The notes under the pieces are model-generated. The model saw nothing but the letters and a program-made list of their open reading frames with translations, did not search any database and was not told the origin of the DNA. DNA of 64,000 bases from Vibrio jasicida CAIM 1864 = LMG 25398 (GTDB lineage Bacteria; Pseudomonadota; Gammaproteobacteria; Enterobacterales; Vibrionaceae): assembly GCF_000400365.1 (NCBI RefSeq), contig NZ_BAOG01000014.1, positions 62,001 through 126,000 of the forward strand, given 5' to 3'. The translations under genes and the position numbers were made by a program. Of this stretch, positions 1 through 8,900 are shown in pieces; within the stretch, counting starts at the first letter, position 1, and every line of letters starts with the position of its first letter.

Positions 1-1
1 T

Positions 2-376
2 GGCTTGGTAATGATCATCGGTTTAGCGGGGTGCGCTGATAATACCGCGGGTATCCGAATTGACGGCCAAACACAAAAAGTATTCTTCCACGATAACGTA
101 ATGGGCAGTCGTTTATTAGTCGATAATATTACGACGACTTACGTGGATGATCGTCCACGCGGTGTTGTACAACTAAGTAGCAACTACAAAGGTGACCAAG
201 AAATCCTTTATCGTTTTTACTGGTATGACAATTCTGGGTTGGAAGTGAACACCAAGCCAGGCCCTTGGCGAAAAATGATCGTACGTGGATTTGAGCAAGT
301 GACGCTGTCAGAAGTGACAGTGAATCCAAACGGTACCCAATTCCGTGTACAAATTCGCGAAGCACTAGATAACTAA
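2..376 (+). CDS. ycfL: YcfL family (DUF1425) lipoprotein, 5' end outside window
   Basis: Small predicted outer-membrane or periplasmic lipoprotein; its biochemical role is not known. The visible part opens with the hydrophobic end of a signal peptide and a lipobox (Leu-Ala-Gly-Cys, cysteine codon near 32-34), so the true start and the first signal-peptide residues lie left of the window. A TTG at 5 begins the visible open frame but is unlikely to be the start. The mature domain of about 110 residues fits the DUF1425/YcfL family, whose members sit directly upstream of lpoB in enterics, as here. The stop is followed by small inverted repeats before lpoB. The family call rests on length, lipobox and this neighbour. 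Function unknown. Confidence 0.75.
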   Translation, partial: GLVMIIGLAGCADNTAGIRIDGQTQKVFFHDNVMGSRLLVDNITTTYVDDRPRGVVQLSSNYKGDQEILYRFYWYDNSGLEVNTKPGPWRKMIVRGFEQVTLSEVTVNPNGTQFRVQIREALDN

Positions 377-437
377 CCCACTTTTGGGTAAATAATTTTA
401 GGCAGCTTGCTGCTTTTCCAAGGTGGAGACGCCTTGG
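376..437 (+). other. Three small hairpins between ycfL and lpoB
   Basis: Three short inverted repeats lie in a row: ACCCA/TGGGT (376-389), GCAGC/GCTGC followed by TTTT (402-417), and CCAAGG/CCTTGG (418-437). The middle one resembles a weak intrinsic terminator. Together they could give partial termination or mRNA processing between ycfL and lpoB. This is read from the sequence only. Confidence 0.4.
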
Positions 438-463
438 GATGAAACACAAACTAAGGAACTCTC

Positions 464-1054
464 ATGAAAAAAAGTATTATTGCTCTTTTAGGTCTTGCCG
501 TCATTTTGGGTGGTTGTTCAAACAAAGTCTCTTACGGTGATGCGCAAGCGACTGAAACTACAACCATCGATTTCGGCTCGACGGATCTACAAAAAATTGC
601 TGGTGAAATGGTAGACAGCATGATGATGTCAGGTTCAGTGGCAGCAATTACTCGTGACCAACGTCCTATCGTATTTGTTGAGCGCATCAAGAACAAAACA
701 AGTGAGCACATCGATACGGAGTCTATCACCGACACTATTTCTACTAAGATGTTGAACTCAGGTAAGTTCCGTTTCGTGGATATGGATCGTGTTGAGTCAG
801 TTCGTGAGCAACTAAACTTCCAAAATACGGATGAGCTAGTGAACCAAAGTACGGCAATTCAGTTCGGTAAAATGGTCGGTGCGCAATACATGCTTTACGG
901 TAACCTTTCTAGCATCGTAAAAGATGCGGGTAGCGACAAAGACGTATATTACAAAATGACGATGCGTCTGATGGATCTAGAAACTGGCCTGATCGAATGG
1001 GCGGATGAAACGGAAATCCGTAAAGAGCAATCGAAGAGCCTATTTGGTCTTTAA
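464..1054 (+). CDS. lpoB: Penicillin-binding protein activator LpoB
   Basis: Outer-membrane lipoprotein that in E. coli reaches through the peptidoglycan to activate the bifunctional synthase PBP1B. The 196-residue product has a signal peptide ending in a Leu-Gly-Gly-Cys lipobox at Cys18. A short linker of about 25 residues follows, much shorter than the long disordered linker of E. coli LpoB. Then comes the TolB-N-like alpha/beta domain (about residues 60-190) with the family pattern of a conserved Asp-Arg pair and an Ala-Gln-Tyr-Met-Leu-Tyr-Gly strand. The ATG at 464 has an AAGGAA-type ribosome-binding site. Its position between ycfL and a thiK-like kinase is the enteric order. In Vibrio the best studied activators are LpoA and CsiV, and a csiV gene is also in this window, so how far this protein acts on PBP1B here is inference. 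Confidence 0.85.
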   Translation: MKKSIIALLGLAVILGGCSNKVSYGDAQATETTTIDFGSTDLQKIAGEMVDSMMMSGSVAAITRDQRPIVFVERIKNKTSEHIDTESITDTISTKMLNSGKFRFVDMDRVESVREQLNFQNTDELVNQSTAIQFGKMVGAQYMLYGNLSSIVKDAGSDKDVYYKMTMRLMDLETGLIEWADETEIRKEQSKSLFGL

Positions 1055-1097
1055 TTGATTCTATTTGGTCCTACGACCTTGAGTGGAGAAGTCATTA

Positions 1098-1976
1098 ATG
1101 GCGTGGTTTTCTTGGCAACAAGCGAAACAATTAGACCCAAGTCTTAATACCCTTGATAGCTTCTTTGCTTCTCCACCAGTGAAGGTACAAACCGTCACTG
1201 GTGGGTTAACCAATCGCTGTTGGCGGTTGGAATCCTCAGAAGGCCTTGCTTACGTCTGGCGCCCGACCAGCAACGTGTGTAAGGCCTTTGCTATATCTCG
1301 TCATAACGAATATCAAGTGCTTAACGCGATTGCCCCTCTCAACCTAGGACCAAAGCCTGTCTTTGTGCATGAGCAAGGTTTGTTAGTGGAATGGGTGCCG
1401 GGTGAAACGCTGACGAAGCCAGGTATTGATATTGAAGAGCTATTGCCGATTGCTGCTAGGATTCATGAATATCCTGCAAAGGCGGTTCCTTTAGTACCGT
1501 TCTCGTATCTTTCGCGCATCGACCATTATTGGTTGGAACTGGCTGGCCAGTACGTCGGCACTGAGTACGAAGCGCTTTATCTAAAGTGGCGTTCTGAGCC
1601 AAGCGTGGCGCAAGTCCCTGCAGCGCTGTGTCATTTTGATCTTGGGTGTTACAACTTAGTTCGAGGCGAAGAGGGCGTGAAAGTGATCGATTGGGAGTAT
1701 GCTGGCTTAGCGGACCCAAGGCTCGACTTGACCTTGATTCTGCAACTCGCCGACGTGCCTATTGAACAAGGTGTAGAACAGTATTGCCAAACTCGTGGCA
1801 TTGAAGACGTCGCTTTATGGTTGGAAGGCGTGCGAGCGTGGATGCCAAGAACTCGAATGATGGCGATGCTTTGGTATTTATTGGCCTACAAATTATGGGA
1901 TGATGAACAATACTTGAGCAGTGCATACGAGTTTAAAGACTTATTATGTATGGAAGATCACTGTTTTGAGAACTGA
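1098..1976 (+). CDS. thiK: ThiK-like phosphotransferase (APH/choline kinase fold)
   Basis: Predicted cytoplasmic kinase of the aminoglycoside phosphotransferase fold; the E. coli counterpart in this position is thiamine kinase, which salvages thiamine to thiamine phosphate. I choose ATG 1098 (292 residues) over an in-frame GTG at 1083, because a GGAG at 1084-1087 is correctly spaced for the ATG. Kinase motifs are clear: a glycine-containing loop (Thr-Gly-Gly-Leu-Thr-Asn-Arg) near residue 36, the catalytic-loop motif His-Phe-Asp-Leu-Gly-x-x-Asn near residue 180, and the Mg-binding Ile-Asp-Trp-Glu-Tyr-Ala near residue 200. Related choline and sugar kinases share this fold, so thiamine as substrate rests on synteny (lpoB upstream, ycfP downstream). 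The nagZ gene that separates thiK from ycfP in E. coli is absent here. Confidence 0.7.
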   Translation: MAWFSWQQAKQLDPSLNTLDSFFASPPVKVQTVTGGLTNRCWRLESSEGLAYVWRPTSNVCKAFAISRHNEYQVLNAIAPLNLGPKPVFVHEQGLLVEWVPGETLTKPGIDIEELLPIAARIHEYPAKAVPLVPFSYLSRIDHYWLELAGQYVGTEYEALYLKWRSEPSVAQVPAALCHFDLGCYNLVRGEEGVKVIDWEYAGLADPRLDLTLILQLADVPIEQGVEQYCQTRGIEDVALWLEGVRAWMPRTRMMAMLWYLLAYKLWDDEQYLSSAYEFKDLLCMEDHCFEN

Positions 1977-2055
1977 TGGCTTTTTCCTCTTTAACCATAA
2001 GGAAATAGTGGTAGTTTAAAGTGAAAGTACCAGCAAGTCACAGGGAGAGGTACAC

Positions 2056-2595
2056 ATGATTATTTACTTGCACGGCTTTGATAGTACAAGCCCAGGTAAC
2101 CACGAAAAAGTTCTGCAACTGCAATTCATCGATGATGACATTCGTTTCATCAACTACAGTACACTTCATCCAAAACACGATATGCAGCACCTGCTGAAAG
2201 AAGTGTCTAAGGTGATTGACCAATCTGACGATTCGAACCCATTAATCTGTGGTGTTGGTTTAGGTGCTTATTGGTCAGAGCGTATCGGTTTTCTCTGCGG
2301 CATTAAGCAAGTGATGTTCAACCCGAACTTGCATCCTGAGAAGACAATGGCAGGACGTATTGATCGTCCAGAAGAGTACGAAGACATTGCGACCAAGTGT
2401 GTTGAGGAGTTTCGTGCTAAGAACAAAGCGCGTTGTTTAGTGATTTTGTCGAAAGAAGATGAGATTCACGACAATGGAAAAACGGAGTCGGAATTAGAGA
2501 AACATTACGACATCATTTGGGATGAAACCCAAACGCATAAATTCAAGAAGATCTCTCACCACTTGCAGGCGATGAAGGCATTCAAGAACGCGTAA
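2056..2595 (+). CDS. ycfP: YcfP family (UPF0227) alpha/beta-hydrolase-fold protein
   Basis: Small cytoplasmic protein of 179 residues with an esterase-like alpha/beta hydrolase fold; no substrate is established for the family. The N-terminus carries a Tyr-Leu-His-Gly-Phe-Asp-Ser turn resembling an oxyanion-hole loop. Near residue 70 a Gly-Val-Gly-Leu-Gly-Ala-Tyr-Trp segment stands where active hydrolases have the Gly-x-Ser-x-Gly nucleophile elbow. The usual serine is replaced by leucine, so ordinary esterase activity is doubtful. A strong GGGAGAGG ribosome-binding site precedes ATG 2056. A good intrinsic terminator follows directly, which separates it from ndh. The thiK-ycfP-ndh order matches enterics apart from the missing nagZ. 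Confidence 0.8.
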   Translation: MIIYLHGFDSTSPGNHEKVLQLQFIDDDIRFINYSTLHPKHDMQHLLKEVSKVIDQSDDSNPLICGVGLGAYWSERIGFLCGIKQVMFNPNLHPEKTMAGRIDRPEEYEDIATKCVEEFRAKNKARCLVILSKEDEIHDNGKTESELEKHYDIIWDETQTHKFKKISHHLQAMKAFKNA

Positions 2596-2628
2596 TTTGC
2601 ATAAAAACGAACAAACTGACTATGTTTA

Positions 2629-2657
2629 AACAGCACTTTTCGAAGTGCTGTTTTTGT
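2629..2657 (+). terminator. Intrinsic terminator after ycfP
   Basis: AACAGCACTT pairs with AAGTGCTGTT around a short TTCG-type loop, followed by a T-rich run. It lies 34 bases after the ycfP stop. Confidence 0.85.
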
Positions 2658-2814
2658 TTTTGCAAGACGTAACTTGATAGCAATAATTCTGTAGATATTT
2701 ACATTTTGTAGCGATTTATTATCTTGATTTATCGTTTTAACCTTTTGTGGCACGAAAACGATACCGTTAAACAGTTGAAAATTAGCCAATCCGTATTCCT
2801 AGCAAGGATTTTTG

Positions 2815-2842
2815 TTGCCATCAAAAGATTGCCCTATATAAT
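2815..2842 (+). promoter_or_regulatory. Sigma70-type promoter for ndh
   Basis: TTGCCA at 2815-2820 and TATAAT at 2837-2842 are separated by 16 bases, close to consensus. Transcription would start near 2849, leaving a leader of roughly 270 nt before ndh. This is predicted by eye. Confidence 0.6.
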
Positions 2843-2849
2843 GAACTTG

Positions 2850-3121
2850 GTAAAAATAATTTGATAAATATCAAAAAAAATTGAGAGCGAGTAAGAAACT
2901 TGCCCATTTTTTGTCTGAGATCGTATCTTTCAGACAAACGAGCAATGCCACATCAGCAAGTTAATCAAACACGCACATTAAAGATGGCATTGGATTTATC
3001 CAAAAAGTGAGCTCACCTCTAGAGACCAAAGAATTCATCGGTTGGATGCTTTACCACAGTAAGACTGTGAGTCAGAGCTTCGAGCTGAACCCATATATTC
3101 ATTTTTGTAGAGGATAACATT
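2850..3121 (+). other. Long structured 5' leader of ndh
   Basis: The leader holds several inverted repeats: TTTGTCTGA/TCAGACAAA (2910-2938), AATGCCA/TGGCATT (2944-2991), the palindrome GTGAGCTCAC (3007-3016) and the tight hairpin CACAGT-aag-ACTGTG (3055-3069). A 21-codon open frame runs from ATG 2945 to TGA 3010 with only a weak ribosome-binding site. I do not recognise a known riboswitch. It could be an RNA regulatory leader, a small RNA locus or a remnant of older sequence. Confidence 0.4.
2861..2874 (+). promoter_or_regulatory. Perfect FNR box at the ndh promoter
   Basis: TTGATAAATATCAA matches the FNR consensus TTGAT-N4-ATCAA at all ten defined positions. Its centre is about 18 bases downstream of the predicted transcription start, a position that blocks transcription. 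In E. coli, FNR represses ndh without oxygen, so the same logic is expected here. Confidence 0.75.
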
Positions 3122-4411
3122 GTGACACGCATTATCGTTGTAGGCGGCGGTGCTGGTGGCCTTGAATTGGCAACCAAGCTAGGTCGCACTCTTGGTCGTA
3201 AGAACCGTGCGCAAATTACACTGGTAGACCGTAAAGCGAGCCACTTGTGGAAACCGCTGTTGCATGAAGTAGCAACTGGTTCATTGGATGAAGGTGTGGA
3301 CGCATTGAGTTACCGTGCTCACGCGAAAAACCACAGTTTTGACTTCCAAATGGGCAGCCTTCAAGACATCGACCGTGAACGTAAAGTGATCATTCTTAGT
3401 GAGCTTAAAGACGAACATGGCGAGCTTCTTATGCCAAGTCGCGAACTAGAGTACGACATTCTAGTGATGGCGATTGGCTCTACGTCTAATGACTTCAACA
3501 CTCCCGGTGTTCGTGAAAATTGTATCTTCCTAGATAGTCCAGAACAGGCGCACCGTTTCCGTTCTGGTATGAACAATGAGTTCCTAAAACTGCACGCGAA
3601 AAATGGTAACGGTACCGTTGATATTGCGATTGTTGGTGCGGGTGCAACGGGTGTGGAGCTGTCAGCAGAACTGCACAACGCAGTGAAAGAGCTGCGTACT
3701 TACGGCTTTGGTGACTTAGACTCGAGCAAACTAAACGTGAACCTAGTGGAAGCAGGTGAGCGTATTCTTCCGGCATTGCCACCGCGTATTTCTTCTGCGG
3801 CGCACCAAGAGCTGGTTAAACTCGGTGTTAACGTGCGTACTGCTACCATGGTAACGCAAGCGGATAAAAACGGTTTAACCACTAAAGACGGCGAGAAAAT
3901 TCCTGCGCAAATCATGGTGTGGGCTGCGGGTATTAAGGCCCCTGATTTTATCAAAGACATCGCCGGCCTAGAAACAAACCGTATCAACCAACTTGTGGTT
4001 AAAGGAACGCTTCAAACTACTCGTGACGATGACATATTTGTTATTGGTGATTTGGCGCAATGTACTCAACCTGATGGTTCATTCGTACCGCCACGCGCTC
4101 AAGCAGCACACCAAATGGCAAGCCAAGCGTTCAGCAACATCGTCGCTAAGCTTAACGGTCGTGAACTGAAAGACTACGTTTACAAAGACCATGGTTCTTT
4201 AGTTTCGCTAAGCCGCTTCTCTACAGTTGGCAGTTTGATGGGGAACTTAACCAAAGGCTCTATGATGGTTGAAGGTCGTATCGCGCGTGTCGTATACATC
4301 TCGCTATACCGTATGCACCAAATGGCGTTGCATGGCGTGATTAAGACTGGCTTGATGATGCTCGTTGGCCGTATTAACCGCGTACTTCGTCCAAACTTGA
4401 AGCTACACTAA
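3122..4411 (+). CDS. ndh: NADH dehydrogenase type II (NDH-2)
   Basis: Single-subunit FAD enzyme on the inner face of the cytoplasmic membrane that passes electrons from NADH to quinone without pumping protons. The 429-residue product has two Rossmann dinucleotide motifs: Gly-Gly-Gly-Ala-Gly-Gly-Leu-Glu at residues 8-15 for FAD, and Val-Gly-Ala-Gly-Ala-Thr-Gly-Val-Glu near residue 172 for NADH. The late Val-Ile-Gly-Asp-Leu-Ala segment near residue 307 contacts FAD. The C-terminus contains an amphipathic helix typical of monotopic NDH-2. The start is GTG 3122 with an AGAGGA ribosome-binding site just upstream; the reading frame begins with the expected beta strand right after it. Regulation by oxygen through FNR is predicted from the upstream box. 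A bidirectional terminator follows. Confidence 0.93.
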   Translation: MTRIIVVGGGAGGLELATKLGRTLGRKNRAQITLVDRKASHLWKPLLHEVATGSLDEGVDALSYRAHAKNHSFDFQMGSLQDIDRERKVIILSELKDEHGELLMPSRELEYDILVMAIGSTSNDFNTPGVRENCIFLDSPEQAHRFRSGMNNEFLKLHAKNGNGTVDIAIVGAGATGVELSAELHNAVKELRTYGFGDLDSSKLNVNLVEAGERILPALPPRISSAAHQELVKLGVNVRTATMVTQADKNGLTTKDGEKIPAQIMVWAAGIKAPDFIKDIAGLETNRINQLVVKGTLQTTRDDDIFVIGDLAQCTQPDGSFVPPRAQAAHQMASQAFSNIVAKLNGRELKDYVYKDHGSLVSLSRFSTVGSLMGNLTKGSMMVEGRIARVVYISLYRMHQMALHGVIKTGLMMLVGRINRVLRPNLKLH

Positions 4412-4466
4412 TTTGATGACTTGGCTTTCTATTGCTGACTTGATAGAAAGACAAACAATCAAAACG

Positions 4467-4496
4467 AAAAGCCACCGTCTGTCGGTGGCTTTTTTG
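4467..4496 (+). terminator. Terminator between ndh and the convergent acetyltransferase gene
   Basis: AAAAGCCACCG pairs with CGGTGGCTTTT; T runs follow on both strands, so it can end transcription of ndh and of the minus-strand gene at 4530-5075. Confidence 0.9.
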
Positions 4497-4529
4497 TTGT
4501 CTTAAAATCGAACACTTTCATTCGATTAA

Positions 4530-5075
4530 TTACAAATCAGTGGGTAACAACGAATACACAACGCCATCTTTTGGTTTACCGTGGAAGATAAAACGATTTC
4601 TAGCAATGGCTTCTTTCTTCGCTCCGACTGATTCGATTAATGTTTGACTGGCAATGTTGTCTGGATCGCAGACGATCTCTACTCGCGTTAGGCTAAGCTT
4701 GGCGAAACAAAATTCAGCCAGTGCTCGAATTGCTTCTTGTGCATAGCCTTTTCGTTGGTATTTATCTGCAACCCAGTAGCCAATACTCGCCATGTTGAAT
4801 GTATGGTAAAGCTCGTTTACAGCAGCCATTCCAAGTAAATTGTTGTATTCACGATCATAAATACCAAATCCAAACGCTTCCGTTTTTACCCAATTTAAGC
4901 GAGTGGCAAGAAGGAAGTCCTGCGCGTCTTTGAGGGTGACGTTTTCGTCACACCAATCTAACCATTGATGTAGGGAAGGGGATTCAACTAACAAGCGTTG
5001 TAGTGAGTGGGCTTGTTCTGAGGGAATAAGCTTGAGTGCCAAGCGTGGGGTGATGATTTCAAAATCTGGACTCAT
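4530..5075 (-). CDS. GNAT family N-acetyltransferase (RimJ/RimL-like)
   Basis: Predicted acetyl-CoA-dependent N-acetyltransferase of 181 residues, cytoplasmic. The N-terminal Ile-Ile-Thr-Pro-Arg-Leu-Ala-Leu pattern and overall layout fit the Acetyltransf_3 branch that includes RimJ, RimL and SpeG-like enzymes. The acetyl-CoA pyrophosphate loop is seen around residue 105 as Tyr-Gln-Arg-Lys-Gly-Tyr-Ala-Gln-Glu-Ala, preceded by Ile-Gly-Tyr-Trp-Val. The late Asn-Ile-Ala-Ser-Gln-Thr-Leu-Ile-Glu segment is also typical of this branch. It is a monocistronic minus-strand gene between two terminators. The substrate, whether a ribosomal protein N-terminus or a small molecule, cannot be told from the sequence. 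Confidence 0.8.
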   Translation of the reverse strand: MSPDFEIITPRLALKLIPSEQAHSLQRLLVESPSLHQWLDWCDENVTLKDAQDFLLATRLNWVKTEAFGFGIYDREYNNLLGMAAVNELYHTFNMASIGYWVADKYQRKGYAQEAIRALAEFCFAKLSLTRVEIVCDPDNIASQTLIESVGAKKEAIARNRFIFHGKPKDGVVYSLLPTDL

Positions 5076-5113
5076 GAACAGATACTACTTCCTTGTTTGG
5101 CGCTAGATAAAAC

Positions 5114-5138
5114 AAAGCGCAGCCAGTGCTGCGCTTTT
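5114..5138 (-). terminator. Terminator after csiV
   Basis: AAAGCGCAGC and GCTGCGCTTT form a perfect 10-bp stem with a 4-base loop and T-rich flanks on both strands. It lies 16 bases past the csiV stop. Confidence 0.8.
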
Positions 5139-5153
5139 ATGTTTATGTTGCTC

Positions 5154-5924
5154 TTATCGAACGCGACGAACTTGAATGATCATTCCCATCAATGGGTTGT
5201 CTAAGTAGTGAGTTTCACTACTGCGCATACGGCGCTTCTGATCCATGCGGAAGCTCTTCAAGAACTTCTCTTCAGTGATGGTTGGTGAAACTTCTGCCAA
5301 GTTGCCTACTTGAACGTTGCCGTCCACTTCACCTAACTCATTCGTCATTTGCTCAGAAGGCTGAGACTCGATACGAACTTCACGTACAGCGGGCTCACGT
5401 AAATCTATGGTGGTCTCAGCGAACAAGTAGTGCTGAACGTAGATTTGAAGTTTGCCGTCTAACTCGTAGAGCGGACCGTTAACGGTTTCTTCACTGTAAC
5501 CATCGGTTGAAAGTGATTGTGCATTGCCATTGATTTGGCTGCCGTCAGCGTTGTAAGAGCCTGAGAAATCACGTCCACCCACGATATGGAAGATCGGCGC
5601 GCTTGCCTTGCCGCGGTCGCCTTGACGCCAGGCTACGTGTTTAAGCACTTTGAAGCCGGCGTGATTGTTCAATGCTGATTCTTGTGCATTCAAACGGAAA
5701 GAAGAACGTGGTAGCAAAGTGACGCCTTTAGAACGGCGGTAAGACTCACTGTCTAAGCTGCCTACGTTGCTCATTTCGATTTTTGGCAGCTCATTTGGCC
5801 ATGATTCACTGGTACTTTCAGCGTTAACTGCTCGCTTGAAAATAATTACTTCAATATCAAATTGACGCGCAGCCCAAGTAGGCATTGAGACACAAAGAAG
5901 CAATAATGGGATCAGTATTCTCAT
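5154..5924 (-). CDS. csiV: CsiV, periplasmic peptidoglycan-synthesis cofactor
   Basis: Periplasmic protein that in V. cholerae binds the lipoprotein LpoA and supports PBP1A-dependent cell-wall synthesis; cells lacking it lose shape. The long open frame starts at 5966 inside mfd. The likely start is ATG 5924 (256 residues), which opens a clean signal peptide of about 19 residues ending in Thr-Trp-Ala-Ala and lies 7 bases beyond the mfd stop. The mature N-terminus has the family pattern Phe-Asp-Ile-Glu-Val-Ile-Ile-Phe-Lys-Arg. The C-terminal part holds a Leu-Gln-Ile-Tyr-Val-Gln-His-Tyr-Leu strand. Being directly downstream of mfd is the Vibrio arrangement. The neighbouring position suggests co-transcription with mfd. 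Confidence 0.88.
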   Translation of the reverse strand: MRILIPLLLLCVSMPTWAARQFDIEVIIFKRAVNAESTSESWPNELPKIEMSNVGSLDSESYRRSKGVTLLPRSSFRLNAQESALNNHAGFKVLKHVAWRQGDRGKASAPIFHIVGGRDFSGSYNADGSQINGNAQSLSTDGYSEETVNGPLYELDGKLQIYVQHYLFAETTIDLREPAVREVRIESQPSEQMTNELGEVDGNVQVGNLAEVSPTITEEKFLKSFRMDQKRRMRSSETHYLDNPLMGMIIQVRRVR

Positions 5925-5931
5925 TCGACTA

Positions 5932-8900
5932 TTAGCTCGTTGGTAATAAATTCTGTTTAAAATCATTCAGTAAGTCTTGAACAAACTGAATGCGTTTTCG
6001 TCGGTCCGTTAATGGTACGCTAAACTTGAACTTAGTTGGACCTTCCATTGCAAATTTTTGCGGCTGTGATTGCAGGAGTTTAACCAAATACGCCGGGTTT
6101 ATGTCAGCATCAGGGTAAAACTCGATGAATCCGCCCTTATCATGTGCCTCAATTTTCTTCGCTTTGAGACTTCCTGCCCCAATTTTCAGTTCTGAGACAG
6201 AGAGAAGGTTTTTGGTTGCATCTGGCAATAAGCCAAAGCGATCAATCAGTTCTACCTTCAATTCTGACAAGCCTTCGTTGTCGCTGACGCTTGCAATACG
6301 TTTGTACATTGATAGGCGTGTATTCACGTCAGGGATGTAGTCATCCGGTAACAAGGCTGGAATACGCATTTCAATTTCCGTTTGCTCACGAAGCAAGTCA
6401 TCCAACGATGGTTCTTTACCTTCTTTCAATGCTTCAACCGCTTGTTCAAGCATCTCCATATACAGTGTAAAGCCAACCGATTGAATTTGACCACTTTGTT
6501 CGTCACCTAATAGCTCACCTGCGCCACGAATCTCAAGATCGTGCGTTGCAAGAGTGAAACCTGCGCCCAGATCTTCTAACGAAGCAATAGCATCAAGGCG
6601 TTTGATGGCGTCTTTGGTGATGGCTTTCGGATGTGGTGTCAATAAGTAAGCATAAGCTTGGTGGTGCGAACGACCTACACGACCACGTAATTGGTGAAGC
6701 TGCGCAAGACCAAGGTTATCGGCACGATCCATGATAATGGTGTTTGCCGTCGGAACATCGATACCTGTTTCAATAATAGTGGTACAAACGAGTAAGTTGA
6801 AACGCTGGTGGTAGAAGTCGTTCATGATGCGTTCTAGTTCGCGTTCACGCATTTGACCGTGGGCAACCGTCACACGAGCTTCTGGGATCAGCTTTTGCAA
6901 GTCTTCAGCGGTTTTCTCGATGGTTTCGACTTGGTTATGCAGGAAGTACACTTGACCACCGCGCATAATTTCTCGCAATGCGGCTTCACGAACGACCGAA
7001 TCTTCATGCTGGCGCACAAACGTCTTGATCGCTAAACGACGCGCTGGTGGCGTTGCGATGATCGATAAATCACGCATACCACTCATCGCCATGTTCAACG
7101 TTCGCGGAATTGGTGTCGCGGTAAGCGTTAGGATGTCGACATCGGCACGCATTGCTTTTACTTTCTCTTTCTGGCGTACACCAAAACGGTGTTCTTCGTC
7201 GACGATCAACAAGCCAAGATCTTTGAATTTAATGTCGCTTGAAAGCAGCTTATGGGTACCAACAACGATGTCTACTTTACCGTCCGCGACGTCTTGAAGG
7301 ATCACTTTCTGCTCTTTCGCTGATTTAAAGCGCGAAAGGACCTCTACACGAATTGGTAAGTTAGCAAAACGATCACGGAAGTTTTCAAAGTGCTGCTGAG
7401 CGAGCAGGGTAGTCGGCACCAATACAGCCACCTGCTTGCTGTTGTCTGTTGCCACGAAGGCTGCTCGCATTGCAACTTCGGTTTTACCAAAGCCAACGTC
7501 ACCACATACGAGTCGGTCCATCGCTTTTGCTTGGCACATGTCCGAAAGTACCGCATTGATGGCGGTGGATTGGTCGTCCGTTTCTTCAAATGGGAATGTC
7601 GCTTTGAATGTGGCGTATTGGCCACGATCCAACTCGAATTTGTAACCCGGTTTTAGCTCGCGTTTTGCGTAAACATCCAGAAGTTCTGCTGCGACGTCAC
7701 GTACTTTTTCTGCCGCTTTACGACGTGCTTTTGCCCACGCTTCACCGCCGAGTTTATGCAGTGGTGCACTCTCTTCTGCACCGCCAGAATAACGGCTGAT
7801 TAAGTTCAGGGAAGAAACCGGAACGTAAAGTTTGGCGTCGTTTTGATACTCAAGAGTCACGTATTCCGTTTTCATACCACCGGCTTCAAGCGTTTGCAGG
7901 CCGATGTAGCGTCCGATACCGTGGTCAATGTGTACGACAGGTTGCCCCGGTTTTAGCTCGGCAAGGTGGCGAATGACGGTGTCACTATTGACGGTTTTTT
8001 TGTCTTTGCGACGGCGTTGGATAACGCGGTCGCCGAGTAGGTCGCTTTCACAAATTAGTGCAAAGTTCAGCTCATCATGGATAAAGCCATGTTCTGCAGC
8101 GCCAAGTATCAGGCTGAATCGGTCATTTGAATCTAGTGCTTGGTATATTGAGCCATGAACCACGGGACGTACTTTGATGCCTTGCAACAGTTCTGTCAGC
8201 GCTTCACGACGGCCTTCTGATTCGACAGAAAAGACGATTTTTCCCGTAAATTGTTCGCTAAATTGGCGAAGGCGAGACAATGGCTCTTTGTTTTGTTGCT
8301 GGACACCAAGCTCTGCCAAAGACTGTACCGCTAGGTTCTGACGACCAGCACGTTTAACAATTTTCTCTAGGCTTAATAGGGCCTGAGGCAATTGTTTGAT
8401 GTGCTTAAATAGTTCGTCTTTCTTTAGCCACAGTTCATGAGGGGCCAATAGCGGACGAAGTGGGTCGATTTTCTTTTGATCGTAACGGTAGTCAACGTCA
8501 TTTAAGAAAGTATCGACCGCTGCTTCGATGTCTCCATAAATGATCAGTTGCGAATCTTCTGGTAAGTAATCGAACAGAGTCTCTGTGTGATCGAAGAACA
8601 ATGGTTGCCAATATTCGATACCGGCAGGCCATGTTCCTTTAGTGACCTGCATATAAATCGATTCAGGCTCTCGGCGTGCTTCAAACTGTGTACGCCAACG
8701 GGTACGGAAGTCTTCGATTGCTACCTTGGTCGTTGGAAATTCGTGCGCAGGCAGTAATTGGATCTGCTGGATGTCTTCGATCGAACGTTGGTTCTCTGGG
8801 TCGAAAGTTCGTATCGTGTCGATCTCATCATCGAAGAAATCAATACGATAAGGGTCGGAGCTGCCCATAGGGAACAAATCTAAGATCGAACCGCGACTGG

